Shown one piece after another: positions 35,500-45,535 of a DNA stretch of 64,000 nucleotides. The notes under the pieces are model-generated. The model saw nothing but the letters and a program-made list of their open reading frames with translations, was not told the DNA's origin and did no database searches. Where the stretch lies: assembly GCA_037954325.1 (NCBI GenBank), contig JBBMNZ010000040.1, positions 507,001-571,000 of the forward strand, given 5' to 3'. Origin of the DNA: Fistularia commersonii. Its lineage: Eukaryota; Chordata; Actinopteri; Syngnathiformes; Fistulariidae. Both the position numbers and the translations under genes were made by a program. Numbering within the stretch: the stretch's first letter is position 1; each line of letters starts with the position of its first letter.

Positions 35500-36353
35500 G
35501 ATCTGAGCTCATCTCTGTCTGGGTTTGTTGCTCTGGAGATGGGTTTGTCACAAATTTTAGCAGTCTGTGTTTTTAGTACTCTTTCACTATTTGGATAATA
35601 TACAAAATAAGCTGGACTATTTTTGTCATATCCAATGAAAACTCCCTTCTCACCTCTTGAGTCAAGTTTCTTTTTGTTGTGCTTGTATGCATAGCACACA
35701 GCACCAAACATTTGCATTTGTGACACATTTGGTTTCTTTCCCGTCAACATAAAGTAAGCCGTCTGCTTTGTCCGATTATTAAAGCATCAGTTCCTGACTG
35801 CTGCTGTCTGCACTGCATGGGTCCACAATGTTTTGGGTAGGTTGCTTCCTAGTAACATGCACCATGCCATGTCGAATAAAGTCCTCCAGTTTCTCTCTGC
35901 TTTCCCGTTTTGGTGTGGTGAGTATGGCGCTGACGTTTCATGTCTAACACCCCGTTTAATCATTAGTCCTTGGTACTCTTTTGACATAAACTCAGTACAA
36001 TTGTCAGATCTCATACACTTAATCTTCCCATAAGGGGCAGTGTCTGCTAAGAATCTCTCTGTGGCACTCACTGTACCACTCTTTTGTTTGAGAAAGTACA
36101 CAAAAATTGTGTTGGAATAATCATCAGTAAACGACAATGCAAATCTGTGTCCATCTATAGATATGGGATTTACTGGCCCTGCCAGATCTGTATGCACTAA
36201 ATCAAACACCTCTGTTGCTCTTGCATCAGGCTCTCTGTTTCTGATCTGCACAAACTTCCCTTGAATACACACTTCACATGGTGATACAGGTTTTTCAGTT
36301 TTCCCTTTGATTACCATACCATCAACCACTTTTGTCAACTTTTGTACATCGCT
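35498..36353 (-). pseudogene. Ty1/copia integrase
   Basis: Minus-strand integrase of the parent copia. The zinc-binding end has CEVCIQGK. The DDE core shows HTDLAGP (first D), RSDNCTEF (second D; the usual next residue is Gly, here Cys) and SPHQNGKAERNWRTL (E). The C-terminal region has LTGKKPNVSQM and KLDSRGEKGVFIGYDKNSPAY. In-frame stops interrupt it at about 36,354 (after GHCN) and 35,787 (a TGA where the family usually has Arg). It is therefore inactive. It lies between the protease remnant and the (CAT)n tract; RT should follow but is replaced by copia Q. Confidence 0.9.
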
Positions 36354-36731
36354 CTAATTACAATGGCCGAAAATTTCATGCCATGTTTGTAAATCAAAAC
36401 ACCCATTGCATTTGTCATTACTTTCATCTGCTGTAGATAGGTAGTAAAGTGTGTTCTGCACATGAATAGGAAATACAGTACCGTCACTCATTTTGACTAT
36501 GTCTTTTTCTTCATTGAAGATTACCGTTGCTCCGCTTGCTGTGGCGGCCATCACAGAAAAAATGTCCTGTGGACAGGAAGGGATGAACAGTGCGTTTCTC
36601 AGTGGTGCTGTGTGGTGACGTCCTCTGCTGTCTATGAGGATCACCTCTGCCTCTCCCCGCTGCTTCGCCACGCCTTGACACTTGGTCGCGTCTGCCAGCT
36701 CAACATGGTGTGTGTCAGCTCTGAAAGTCAC
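36354..36731 (-). pseudogene. Copia protease remnant and pre-integrase
   Basis: Minus-strand frame of 125 codons with HHVELADATKCQGVAKQRGEA and ALFIPSCPQDIFSV, typical of the region after the copia aspartic protease active site. It ends in the pre-integrase motif LQTWHEIFGHCN. The D-S/T-G active site is not visible: gag runs straight into this region at about 36,730, so a deletion removed the gag zinc knuckle and the protease active site. Confidence 0.8.
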
Positions 36732-37272
36732 TGAAAAACACGGAAGTCAGCAAATTTGAGCTTTTCTTCACTTTGAGTCACATGAACTGCAAATGGTTTG
36801 AACGATTCTGGAAGTCCCTTTAGCACCATAGCTATGAGAAGATCATCACTCATGACTTCCTCTGCATTTCTTAGCACCGTGATTATAGTCTCTGCCCTAA
36901 TCACAAAGTCTGTTACGCTTTCATTGCTTCCTTTCTGCAGTTTTGTCAGGTCAGTATACAGGTTTATAATGCCAGGCTTCCCTTTACCTGCGTAATACTC
37001 TCGTAACATCTTCAGTGCCTTTCTCCCATCATCTGCAGCTTCGCGCATGACCAGGCCTAGACTTTTGTCATCTAAAAACTGGATCGGTTCGGCATGGGCC
37101 ATTTCATTCTGCTCCTTGTCCTTCGCCTCCTCGTCATCGTCATCAAATTCTGGAGTTTCACTCAGAATTGTGTCTTTGAGCCCCTGCAGCCGCATGTAGG
37201 CCAAGCATTTAGTCTCCCAGAGTTCATACTGCTTCTCATCTTCCACACCGAGACAGTCTCTGGTGGCGATTG
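36732..37272 (-). pseudogene. Copia gag, 3'- and 5'-truncated
   Basis: Minus-strand frame of about 180 real codons with YELWETKCLAYMRLQGLKD, MLREYYAGKGKPGIINLYTD, LQKGSNESVTDFVIRAE and MVLKGLPESF, the usual pattern of a copia-type Gag capsid region. The sequence loses similarity to Gag near 37,270, where a plus-strand env begins. No primer-binding site or 5' LTR is present. The C-terminal CCHC knuckle is lost by the deletion at about 36,730. Confidence 0.85.
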
Positions 37273-38704
37273 GTAAATGTAATGGCAGGAGACCTAACTG
37301 ATTGTTATGTTTGTACGGTAATGCCAATATCAATGTCTCATAACCCGACTATACAACCTCATCCAATTAACCAAAGTGAGACCTTGTCTATAATATGGGT
37401 ATATTCCCAAGGACTGAGTCAGAGATTTGGAATTTTTCAGAATATAACAAATACCTCAGTCCTTCCTTTTCTGCCTTACGATCCATCCAAATGGCGATTA
37501 CCAGCTAATTATTCTATGGTAACCAATAAAACTGTCATTGAGGGATTCACTCTAATGACAATACAAAAGACACCACCATTTTGTATGAAACGACAGTGTG
37601 GTAAGAAAGAGCATTATCTCGGCCAACTACAGTGTGACACTGTGCTAGATATGGAAACGGATAGACCGGTTAGGAAAACCTATGACTACTATAATAATAG
37701 TATATGTGAGGTTGGAAAGTGGGGAATGGGTGTGTGTGCCATGAATCTGACAGCCCTCAAGCCATTATTGGGCATTGAAACAAACCTCACCAAATCTGGT
37801 ATACCACCATGGAGGATTTTTGGATTCCCACACAAATACGGTTATCCATACATGCCCAAAAACACATGTATGGATTTGTGGCAAACGAGCATTTCTGTAT
37901 CTGCCTGAACATTGGTGTGGCACATGCTATTTGGCCCGATTAGGAAGTGCTATGACTTTTATACCAGAGCATAACATGACTCATAGCATACAACTCATTA
38001 GGCCTGTGGGACATGAACGTAGTCGAAGAGCCTTGATAAGTGACTCTAGAGGAATACTTATGACAATGTTCCCTAACTATGGTGTAGTCTACTTGGGACA
38101 TCAAATGAATGAGGTCTGGGCGACATTAGAGAACCTAACGTCAAGGGTTCTAGAATTGAATGGACTGATACAAAACAATCCAGAGACTATGGCTATGAAA
38201 GAAATGCTTTTACAAAATCGTATGGCTTTAGACATTGTCTTAGCCAAGGAAGGTGGTGTATGTGCGATAATAGGACAACAATGTTGCACATATATCCCAG
38301 ACATGCGAGACAATTTCACAGCAATTCATGACAAAATGACGACATTAAAGAACCAACTAGAGGGTAAAGAGGACAGTGATACTTTAATGTCGTTTTTACA
38401 GTTTGACCCTCTTGGATGGATCATCAACGGAACTTGGTGGCAAATACTTTTAAAATGCCTTACACCTGTGATTGTGATTCTTATTTTGTTTTGTTTATTT
38501 ACTTTGTGCGTTATTCCTTGTTTGAGAAGCATGATTGCTAAAATGGCTTCCACAGCCTTTGTCCAGATGGCAATAGTAGCAGTGCAGACCCAACCAAGGA
38601 CTCACTACACTGGACAGATATATGAGCAACTGCCTATAAGTGATTCAGAAAAAGAAAATGATAATGATTCGACTGTGGAGGACGACGACCATGATGTTGT
38701 ATGA
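37271..38704 (+). pseudogene. env: Gamma-type endogenous retrovirus env, frameshifted
   Basis: Plus-strand envelope remnant. The SU part (37,271-37,908) has a CXXC motif (CYVC) near its start and several N-glycosylation sites; the signal peptide is missing, cut off at the gag junction. A frameshift near 37,870-37,905 separates it from the TM frame (open 37,775-38,704). TM shows a furin-like RSRR site at about 38,013-38,024, a heptad-rich helix, an immunosuppressive-like segment followed by the CX6CC motif (about 38,261-38,287), a hydrophobic membrane anchor (about 38,460-38,520) and a tail of about 60 residues. CXXC plus CX6CC is the covalent gamma-type arrangement. No gag or pol of this virus is in the window. 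As it stands it cannot make a full envelope protein. Confidence 0.88.
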
Positions 38705-39279
38705 AGTGTTATCTGTAAACTATGTACCAACATGGCATGATGATGCTGAAGAGTTTAACAATTCCCTCCTGTTTATGAGACTACGAACAATGTTAGAGTT
38801 TTCTCTCTATTTCTATAACTATGTTATTTCGACTACTCACATGAAGTTAGCCAGACATGCCCGAGCACAAAAGACCTTTGTCCTCTAACAAGAATTGGGC
38901 CCTCCAAGATATTCCAATGGTCGTAAACATCTTTAGATAAGAACCTAACCCCTGTAAACGTAAATCTAAACGAGGATAAACACTTCTGGAGAGAAACCTG
39001 CCCACCCCTGTATATCATCCTGGACAACTTCACATATGCATGAACTATACTATCCAATGAATGTTGTTATGTAAATAAACACTTTCACACAATAAAAAGC
39101 CGAGCAAGGAGGAACTCGGGGGGATTCTCTGGATCTTGGCTCCAAAGAGCGCGCTGAGTCTCCCCCTCTGCAGAGCACAAAAGAATAGTCGCTTGTCTGT
39201 GTTATTTCTTATTATAACCTCAGTCTCCTCTTTACAGGTTTTAACTTAGACCAGCATGAATTAGAATTACTCTCCAACA
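38705..39279 (+). repeat. Probable 3' LTR of the endogenous retrovirus
   Basis: The 575 bp after env have no open frame, contain AATAAA-like signals at about 39,074 and 39,091, a GC-richer stretch after them (39,100-39,180) as in R-U5, and end 'ctccaaca' against LINE sequence. A matching start 'tgttagag' at 38,791 would give a 489-bp LTR with imperfect inverted ends, but no clear polypurine tract precedes it. A purine run at 38,648-38,656 before TG is the alternative. The limits are tentative. Confidence 0.5.
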
Positions 39280-40745
39280 GCCGCGAGTGGAGCATCTACC
39301 TGCATGTCCAGAAGCTTCCTGTTCAGCAGGGCAGGTCGAATGGTTTTAAAAGCACTGAAGAAGTCAAAGAACATAACTCTCACAGTGCTTCCTGCCTCCT
39401 CCAGGTGTGTGTAGATTCTGTGCAGCAGGAAGATGATGGCGTCTTCCACTCCTATCCGTGGGTGGTATGCGAACCGCAGGGGGTCCAGCGAAGGTCCGAC
39501 GACTGTGCCAAGGTGCCTCAGGACGAGCCTCTCCAGCGACTTCATGACGTGTGATGTCAGGGCCACTGGTCTGTAGTCGCTGTGTGTGCTGGGATGCTTC
39601 ACCTTGGGCACTGGAACCAGGCATGAGGTTTTCCACCGGTCGGGGACAACCGTCTGGGTCAGGCTCAGGTTGAAGAGATGTGAGAAGATCCCACACAGCT
39701 GAGAGGCACATCCTTTCAGCACTCTGGGGCTAAGGCCGTCAGGGCCAGCAGCTTTCCTGGGACGAAGGCGGCTGAACTCTCTTCTCACCTCCTGAGCGGT
39801 GAAGGCGACAGGAGGGGGTGGAGAGAGTCCCAGTGGGGGGCAGGAGGGCTGAGGTGTAAACGAGACATCGTCCAGGGAAGCAGAAGAGGTGCGTGGGGGA
39901 GGGGGAAAGCTCCTTAAAGTGAGGGGTGAGGGCACAGGGGAAGGAAAGTCCTGAGAGGAACTGGGGGGAGGGTGGGCGGAGGCACCTTCATCAAATCTGT
40001 TAAAAAACAGGTTTAGTTCGTTTGCCTCCTGCAAGTCTCCTTCCATCATCTGGCTTGCTTGTTTTCCATGGCCAGTGATGGTTTTCAACCCACTCCACAC
40101 CTCCCTCATGTTGTTCCGCTGGAGTTTGCTCTCCAGCTTCCTCCTGTAACTGTCCTTTCCCTCTGCGATCTTCTCCCTCAGCTCAGTCTGCACCTTCTTC
40201 GGTTCCTCTTTGTCTCCACTCCTGAATGCTGCCTTCTTCCTGTTCAGTGTGTCCTTAATGTCCTTAGTCACCCAGGGTTTGTTGTTTGTCAACTTCTGCA
40301 CGGACAACATCATCCCCACCAAGACTGTGCGTTGTTTCTCAGAGTCAGTAATGCAGTCGGAGAGTTTTCCGATGTCGCCTCCCTGGTCTTCGCAGAGCAC
40401 ATCCCAGTCCGTCGTCTCCTAGCATCCCTGAAGAGTCAGTTCTGCCGCCTGTGACCACCTCCGGACAGTTCTGGTGATCACAGGTTGCCGCTGGACTTCA
40501 GGAACATAGCGAGGCTTCAAGTGGACCAGATTGTGGTTTGATCTGCCCAGAGCAGGGAGAGCTGTGCAGCTGTATGCGTCCTTGGCATTGGCATACAGCA
40601 GGTCCAGAGTTTTATTGTCTCTGGTCTTGCAGTCCACAAACTGTTTGAAAGTGGGCAGAGATGATGACAGGGTGGCGTGGTTGAAATCCCCAAAGATGGC
40701 TATGAAGGCACTGGGGTGCCGGGTCTGGAGTCTCGCCACTCAAGC
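39280..40745 (-). pseudogene. Rex1-like LINE (endonuclease end and RT start)
   Basis: Minus-strand LINE of the Jockey/CR1 group, most like fish Rex1. The upstream frame (40,739-40,419) is the end of the endonuclease: GDFNHATL, NKTLDLLYANAKDAYS and RSNHNLVHL with the catalytic His. The next frame (40,400-39,267) gives NNKPWVTKDIK, KAAGPDGLSPRVLKGCA, DYRPVALTSHVMKSLERL, LDPLRFAYHPRIGVEDA and motif A FFDFFSAFKTI (usually SSAFNTI). It stops at MQVDAPL, where the retroviral LTR abuts. RT motifs B and C and the 3' end are missing. A stop at 40,419 and a small inversion at about 40,288-40,343 also damage it. Confidence 0.85.
40288..40343. other. About 55-bp micro-inversion in Rex1-like LINE
   Basis: The LINE is on the minus strand, but here the plus strand encodes NFCTDN and TVRCFS, the residues that this family carries between the CITD and NNKPWVT motifs. 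Those motifs flank the segment on the minus strand in the right order. The segment is therefore flipped in place. There is no second copy in the window, so the exact ends are uncertain. Confidence 0.75.
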
Positions 40746-40980
40746 TAACCTTCACTCCGAGTTCGCAGTATCGTCGCTCTTCTCAGCGGCTCCAAACTGT
40801 CTTCAGCCGTCTTTGGGGGTTTCCTGGGGCCATAACCTGTTATCAGAGGTCATTTGTGCAGTAGATCTGCGTGCTACCCCTCAATACCAACTGGGTCTTT
40901 TACGGAGGAATAATATGTGTGACAGCCTCTTGCTTTGCAGAACTGGAAGAAGTTAGGTTTATTTTCAAGCAAATAAAAAC
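40746..40980. other. Unassigned spacer
   Basis: No open frame or repeat that I recognise. It may include the beginning of the Rex1-like LINE endonuclease (to about 40,780) or more of the LTR-like fragment that follows. Confidence 0.4.
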
Positions 40981-41058
40981 ACAACGGACAGATCGGACAC
41001 TGGGACTGGCCCTTCAAAATAAAAGGGAAATAACTGAGAGCATATTTCTCAGATAACA
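40981..41058 (-). repeat. Copia-Q-type LTR end fragment
   Basis: Contains 'gactggcccttcaaaataaa' and 'gagcatatttctcagataac', matching the outermost 65 bp of the LTR at 34,160-34,227. It ends at '..ataaca', the LTR terminus, and L1-like LINE sequence starts at the next base. Confidence 0.7.
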
Positions 41059-41114
41059 ACTGCACTTTCTCCCCAGAATTGAGATTCCCTGGACTGATAG
41101 TTGGGGTAACTGTG
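41059..41114 (-). pseudogene. L1-like LINE copy 2, left piece
   Basis: Matches 22,691-22,747 of copy 1 ('gattccctgga', 'ggggtaactgtg'). The match continues after the gypsy element at 45,808 ('ggttgtacgg'), so the gypsy element is inserted in this LINE. The expected flanking duplication CTGTG is visible on the left; the right flank reads CTGG, so it has lost bases or mutated. Confidence 0.85.
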
Positions 41115-41389
41115 TGTCACGACTCATCGGATCCCCGGGCAAGTGGCACAGCAATCACGGCAGTTATCCCCTGCACCTGGTGAACACGCCTCACCAGGAA
41201 ACAATCCCACGAATTAGGCAAGAGTATAAAGGGCGGACCCAAAGTTGCAGACATTGTGTGATCTTGTTGCTATGACAAGTCTGCGTATTCTTCTCCCTGA
41301 TGTGTGTATGACCTCCCGCTCTATCAACTTATTAAACCACCTGCAAATCTATGAACCTGTGTCTGTCCTCTTGGGAACCAACTGTAACA
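41115..41389 (+). repeat. Gypsy 5' LTR
   Basis: Starts TGTCAC and ends GTAACA. It repeats at 45,536-45,807. It carries a TATA-like box and a pyrimidine-rich U5-like end. Confidence 0.93.
41225..41230 (+). promoter_or_regulatory. LTR TATA box
   Basis: TATAAA in 'agagtataaagggcgg', conserved in the 3' LTR at 45,646-45,651. The position, about 110 bp into the 275-bp LTR, suits a retrotransposon promoter. Confidence 0.7.
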
Positions 41390-41405
41390 GAAGATCGGAC
41401 CTGGT

Positions 41406-42100
41406 ATGGAGCCCACAAGCTCTTCCACGCCTCATCAGGTCATCCAGGCTGCCCCGATGGCTAGCCTCGCCACCTACTCCGGCTCCCCAGAAAGTTGTAA
41501 GGGCTTACTGTTACAATGCTCACTGATGGTTGAGATGCAGCCCACTTGGTTCCCCACGGAGAAGTCCAAGATCGCCTACGTCATCTCCCTCCTGTCGAGT
41601 AAGGCACTCCAGTGGGCGGAAGCGATCTGGAATACCCCAGGCACGGTGACGGCGACGGCGCAGAACTTCATGGAGCACTTCCTAGAAGCCTTCAGCCTGC
41701 CTGAGGGGGATTCCTCCCTCCAGGCTCAACTTTTAAACCTCCGTCAGGGGAAGGGGTCCATCGTGGAGTATGCCCTACAGTTCCGGACGCTAGCAGTGGA
41801 TGGAATGAGCCAGCCCTTCTGGCCAAGTTTCGACAAGGCCTGAACACCTCCTTGCGCCTCCACCTGGCGGCGTACGATGACGGCATGGGGTTGGAGAGGT
41901 TCATCCAGCTGGCCATCCGGGTATCGCACCGGAGAGAGGCCTGTTTCTCTGTCCCGGGAAGGTCTGCCACAGGGCCGTCCCGGAACCAGCCGGAGCAAGC
42001 AGGAGAGGCCATGGAGGTGGATGCCCTCCAATTATCAACCACAGAGAGACGCAGACGCATAGCCAACCGCCTCTGCCTCTACTGTGGAGATAAGGATCAC
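41406..42100 (+). pseudogene. gag: Gypsy gag
   Basis: ATG at 41,406, 17 bp after the LTR. The capsid region includes KSKIAYVISLLSSKALQWAE, FMEHFLEAF and LRQGKGSIVEYALQFRTLA, the Ty3/gypsy Gag pattern. A frameshift near 41,815 moves the reading to a second frame, which continues with ERFIQLAIRV and ends in a zinc knuckle CLYCGDKDHRISHC (CX2CX4HX4C, about 42,077-42,118). The normal product would be a nucleocapsid-type Gag that packages the element RNA. Confidence 0.88.
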
Positions 42101-42640
42101 CGGATATCACACTGCCCCACGAGACCTCCAACACCCCAGGTGGGCGCTGTGCTTTCTCCTAACGTCTACTTAACACCATTGACTATCCCAGCCCAGCTTT
42201 GTGTGTCTGACTCTACCCACCTTGTGCACGCCCTCCTAGACTCCGACTCGGCAGGGAACTTCATCTCCGGTGCACTCTGCCGACAGCTACAAATTCCCCG
42301 GATCCCGTGTTCCCCCTCCTTCACCGTTCGATCAGTGATGGGAAAACCTCTATCTTCCAGGCAAGTCAACACACAAACCTCCTCCCTTCAGCTTAGAATT
42401 GGGGTTCTGCATGTGGAGAACATTTTGTTTCATGTCCTGGAGGAATCACAGATAGATCTAGTGTTAGGCAGACCTTGGTTGAGGGCGCATGAGCCTACGG
42501 TTTCCTGGGCCACTGGGGAAATCCTGCGCTGGGGTGAGACTTGCAAGGAGCACTGTTTTCCCCAGCTCCCTCCGAGGAGAGTAGTGCATCTCTATGCCAC
42601 ATCAGTGGAAAGCCCCAAGCAAGACCACCGGGCCAGATCC
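42101..42640 (+). pseudogene. Gypsy protease
   Basis: Continues in the frame of the zinc knuckle. The active-site motif reads LLDSDSAGNFI; the family normally has DSG, so the Gly is replaced by Asp. It then has LGRPWLRAHEPTVSW, typical of the gypsy protease C-terminal half. The reading shifts to another frame near 42,640, at the protease-RT linker. Confidence 0.82.
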
Positions 42641-44049
42641 CTTCCCAGTATGCAGGTTTTCAGGACGTCTTCAGCTCCCAACGAGCCACCGCGCTGCCTC
42701 CACATCGTCCCTGGGACTGTGCGATCGATCTACTTCCAGGCCAACCGCTACCGAACGAAAAGATCTACCCTCTCTCTCTCCCTGAACAGGCGGCCATGGA
42801 GACCTATATAGAGGAATCCCTGCGCCAGGGCTATATCCGACTGGCGAGGCCGCAGGGGATTTCGACATTCTTCATCACAAAGAAGGATGGAGGGTTGAGG
42901 CCCTTTGTGGACTACCGGATCCTGAACCAAGCCACCGTAAAATTCCGTTATCCTCTACCTTTGGTGCCAGCGGCTTTGGAGTCCCTCCGGGGGTCCAAAA
43001 TATTCACCAAACTGGACCTCCGGAGCGCCTATAACCTGGTGCACCTTCGAAGAAGGGATGAGTGGAAAACTGCCTTCGTAACCCCCTCTGGTGACTGGGA
43101 GTACAGGGTCATGCCATATGGCCTAGCCAATGCCCCTTCCGTGTTCCAAGGCTTCATGAATGAGATATTCAGGGACTTCCTCCAAAAATTTGTGGTCTAT
43201 ATAGATGACATCCTGATCCACTCCCCTGATCTGTCCAGTCACGTACGCCATGTCACCCAGGTCCTCACCAGGCTTCGCGAACACCAACTGTTCCTCAAGG
43301 CAGAGAAATGCCTGTTCCACCAGACCACCGTCCAGTTCCTCGGCTACCACCTCGATCCACAGGGAGTGAGTATGGGGTTGAGGCCAAGAGTGGACGGCAC
43401 TGACCTTTTCTTCATCCAGACAATCCAGCAACTCCAGAGGTTTCTGGGGTTCGCTAACTTCTACCGACGGTTCCTAGAGAACTTCAGCCAACTGGCTACA
43501 CCCCTCACCTCCCTGTTGTGCGGCAAACCAAAACGCCTGCAATGGAACCCAACCGCCACACGAGCCTTCCTGGAGCTCAAGAAGGCCTTCACGACCGCCC
43601 CTCTGCTGCACCACCCGGACCCAGATCTTCCCTTCACAGTGGAGGTTGATGCTTTGACCACGGGGGTGGGAGCTGTCCTGTCCCAACCCCATGGAAAGCC
43701 GGCCCGACTCCAGCCCTGTGCTGAACTCATCCTTTTTGAAAAGAAGGCAGAGAGCAATTATGATATTGGCAATAGAGAGCTCCTGGCCATCAAGCTGGCA
43801 TTGGAAGAGTGGTGCCACTGGCTTGAGGGCGCGAAATACCCTTTCACGGTGCTAACAGACCACAAGAACTTGCAGTACCTGCGCCAAGCCAAGAGGTTAA
43901 ACCCCCGCCAAGCTAGATGGGCCCTCTTCTTTGCCAGGGCGATATCGGATGTTGAACTGAAATCTGGTGCTCTCGATGGGCGAGCCGACGCTCTGTCACG
44001 GATTCACTCCAGAAAACGCCCTGGAAGAACCAGAGAAAATCCTGCCTGA
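42641..44049 (+). pseudogene. pol: Gypsy reverse transcriptase and RNase H
   Basis: Long open frame. RT motifs in order: QGYIRLARPQGISTFFITKK, motif A TKLDLRSAYNLVHL, MPYGLANAPSVFQGFMNE, motif C YIDDIL (about 43,198-43,215), KCLFHQTTVQFLGYHL and RFLGFANFYRRF. RNase H follows with FTVEVDALTTGVGAVLSQ, NRELLAIKLALEEW and VLTDHKNLQYL. A 44-bp segment (43,374-43,417) between the thumb and the connection is inverted but keeps the frame open. The frame is lost near 44,035, just before integrase. Confidence 0.92.
43374..43417. other. 44-bp micro-inversion in gypsy RT
   Basis: The plus-strand protein is meaningless here (GLRPRVDGTDLFFI), while the minus strand reads DEEKVSAVHSWPQP. This is the segment gypsy RTs carry between GVSM and the TIQQLQRFLGF motif. 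Flipping the 44 bp restores the family order. The ends carry GG/CC. Confidence 0.82.
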
Positions 44050-44461
44050 CTGATGCTTCCCGGATTTCTTCATCCAGGCTCCACCGGATGGGGTTTACGA
44101 GCACACCGTGTCCGACCCCGCACCACCCAACACTCCGGCAAATCGTACCTACGTACCACAGACCATCCGGGAATCTCTCCTCACCTCTGCACACTCCGCA
44201 CCAGGTACCGGGCATCCAGGAATGAGTGCGACTCAGAACATACTTCGAAACAAATATTGGTGGCCAGGAATGTCGAGAGACGTCCGAAGATATGTCAGCC
44301 AATGCCCCGACTGTGCCAGGGCAAAAACGCCTCGTCACCTACCAGCAGGGAAACTGGAACCCTTACCCATCCCAAATAGACCCTGGTCCCATCTCACATT
44401 GATTATGCCACAGACCTTCCACAACCACTAGGATGCTCGTGTATCCCTTGGAGGGGGGATC

Positions 44462-44494
<33 letters not shown>

Positions 44495-44905
44495 GCATGC
44501 AAGTTGATGCTGTAGGGACTCCCCTCATGGGGATCAGAGACAGCAGAAGCCCTCTTCAACCAGGTCTTCCGGAACTTTGGACTGCCGGAGGACATCGTCT
44601 CTGATCGAGGACCTCAATTCATATCCAGGTTTTGGAGAGCCTTCCTTCGCCTGCTGGGGGTGACAGTGAGCTTGTCGTCTGGGGATGGTAACCAAACAGA
44701 ACGCAAGATCCAAGAGGTATGCCGCTACCTTCGAACGTACTGCCAGCAACACCCTGCAAATTGGAGTCAATTCCTTCCCTGGGCAGAATATGCTCAAAAT
44801 TCCCTCAGCAACCAACCACCGGGTTGACGCCATTCCAGTGCATGCTTGGCTACCAACCACCCATGTTTCCCTGGACAGGAGAATCCTCAGAAGTCCCAGC
44901 AGTTG
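44050..44905 (+). pseudogene. Gypsy integrase, broken
   Basis: The zinc-binding domain is readable (GHPGMSATQNILR, KYWWPGMSRDVRRYVSQCP, then DCARAK). The first part of the core is destroyed by substitutions and a T27 run at 44,464-44,490. It resumes with AEALFNQVFRNFGLPEDIVS, DRGPQF (second catalytic D) and QTERKIQEVCRYLRTYCQQH (catalytic E). A stop follows QNSLSNQPPG. The usual GYHPQTNG before QTERK is shortened and altered. Confidence 0.85.
44464..44490. repeat. T27 homopolymer in integrase
   Basis: 27 consecutive T after 'gatcga'. Relatives of this element have only a few T here (inference from the coding context 'DRFSK'). It breaks the frame. Confidence 0.85.
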
Positions 44906-45535
44906 ATCAATGGTTCAGGGAGAGCGAGAGGGTGTGGGCCAGAGCCCACCGGCATTTGCAAGGGGCTCTACGCCGCCGCCGCTGCTGTGCGGATGCCCAC
45001 CGAGCCCAGGCCCCTGCCTATGTCGTGGGACAGAAAGTGTGGCTCTCGACACGGGACCTTCGCATGAAACACCCCTGCAAAAAACTCGGCCAAAGTATAT
45101 CGGGCCCTTCAGGATCTCCCACCAGATCAATCCGGTTACTTTTCGCCTACAACTCCCGCCTGAATATAAAATTCACCCGTTATTTCATGTATCTCTGAAG
45201 AGTAAGAGGAATACCACGGTTTTAACAGACGCTGCAGGCCCTGGGGTTGCTGTGCCGCCTCCACCACCTCCCCTCCTGGACGAGGGACCCATCTATGCAG
45301 TACGCCAGATACTCCAGGTACTCCAGTTGACCCCGGCGGTGTCGAGATTGGTCGACTGGGAGGGGTACGGGCCAGAGGAACGCTCCTGGGTCCACCGCAA
45401 GGACATCCTGGACCCACGGCTATGGGAGGAGTTCCATAGCGCCCATCCAGGTCAACCGGCTCCGCGTCCCTGTGGTCGTCCCCATCGCCGTGCGCCCTCG
45501 TCCAAGGAGAAGGAGGCTGGAGGGGGGGGGGGTAC
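44906..45535 (+). pseudogene. Gypsy integrase C-terminus and chromodomain
   Basis: Frame 44,910-45,638 has IGPFRISHQINPVTFRLQLP and HPLFHVSLKS (GPY/F-type integrase end), a Pro-rich linker, then AVRQILQVLQ, LVDWEGYGPEERSWVHRKDI and LDPRLWEEFH. The latter is a chromodomain as found in chromoviruses, which directs integration to certain chromatin marks. A G-rich purine tract (45,519-45,532) follows, ending three bases before the 3' LTR. Confidence 0.88.

Noticed and set aside
37271..38704. Functional captured env (syncytin-like) gene
   Set aside because: The signal peptide is missing and the SU and TM frames are shifted against each other; no regulatory evidence for host use.
40210..40422. Plus-strand ORF in the Rex1-like LINE as a gene
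   Set aside because: Only the inverted segment of about 55 bp makes sense on this strand.
43123..43431. Minus-strand ORF in gypsy RT as an antisense gene
   Set aside because: Its sensible part is only the inverted 44-bp segment; the rest is the shadow of the plus-strand RT.
44640..44700. Possible further small inversion in gypsy integrase ('ggatggta' in place of 'taccatcc')
   Set aside because: Only 8 bases and joined to a deletion, so it cannot be told from chance without other copies.
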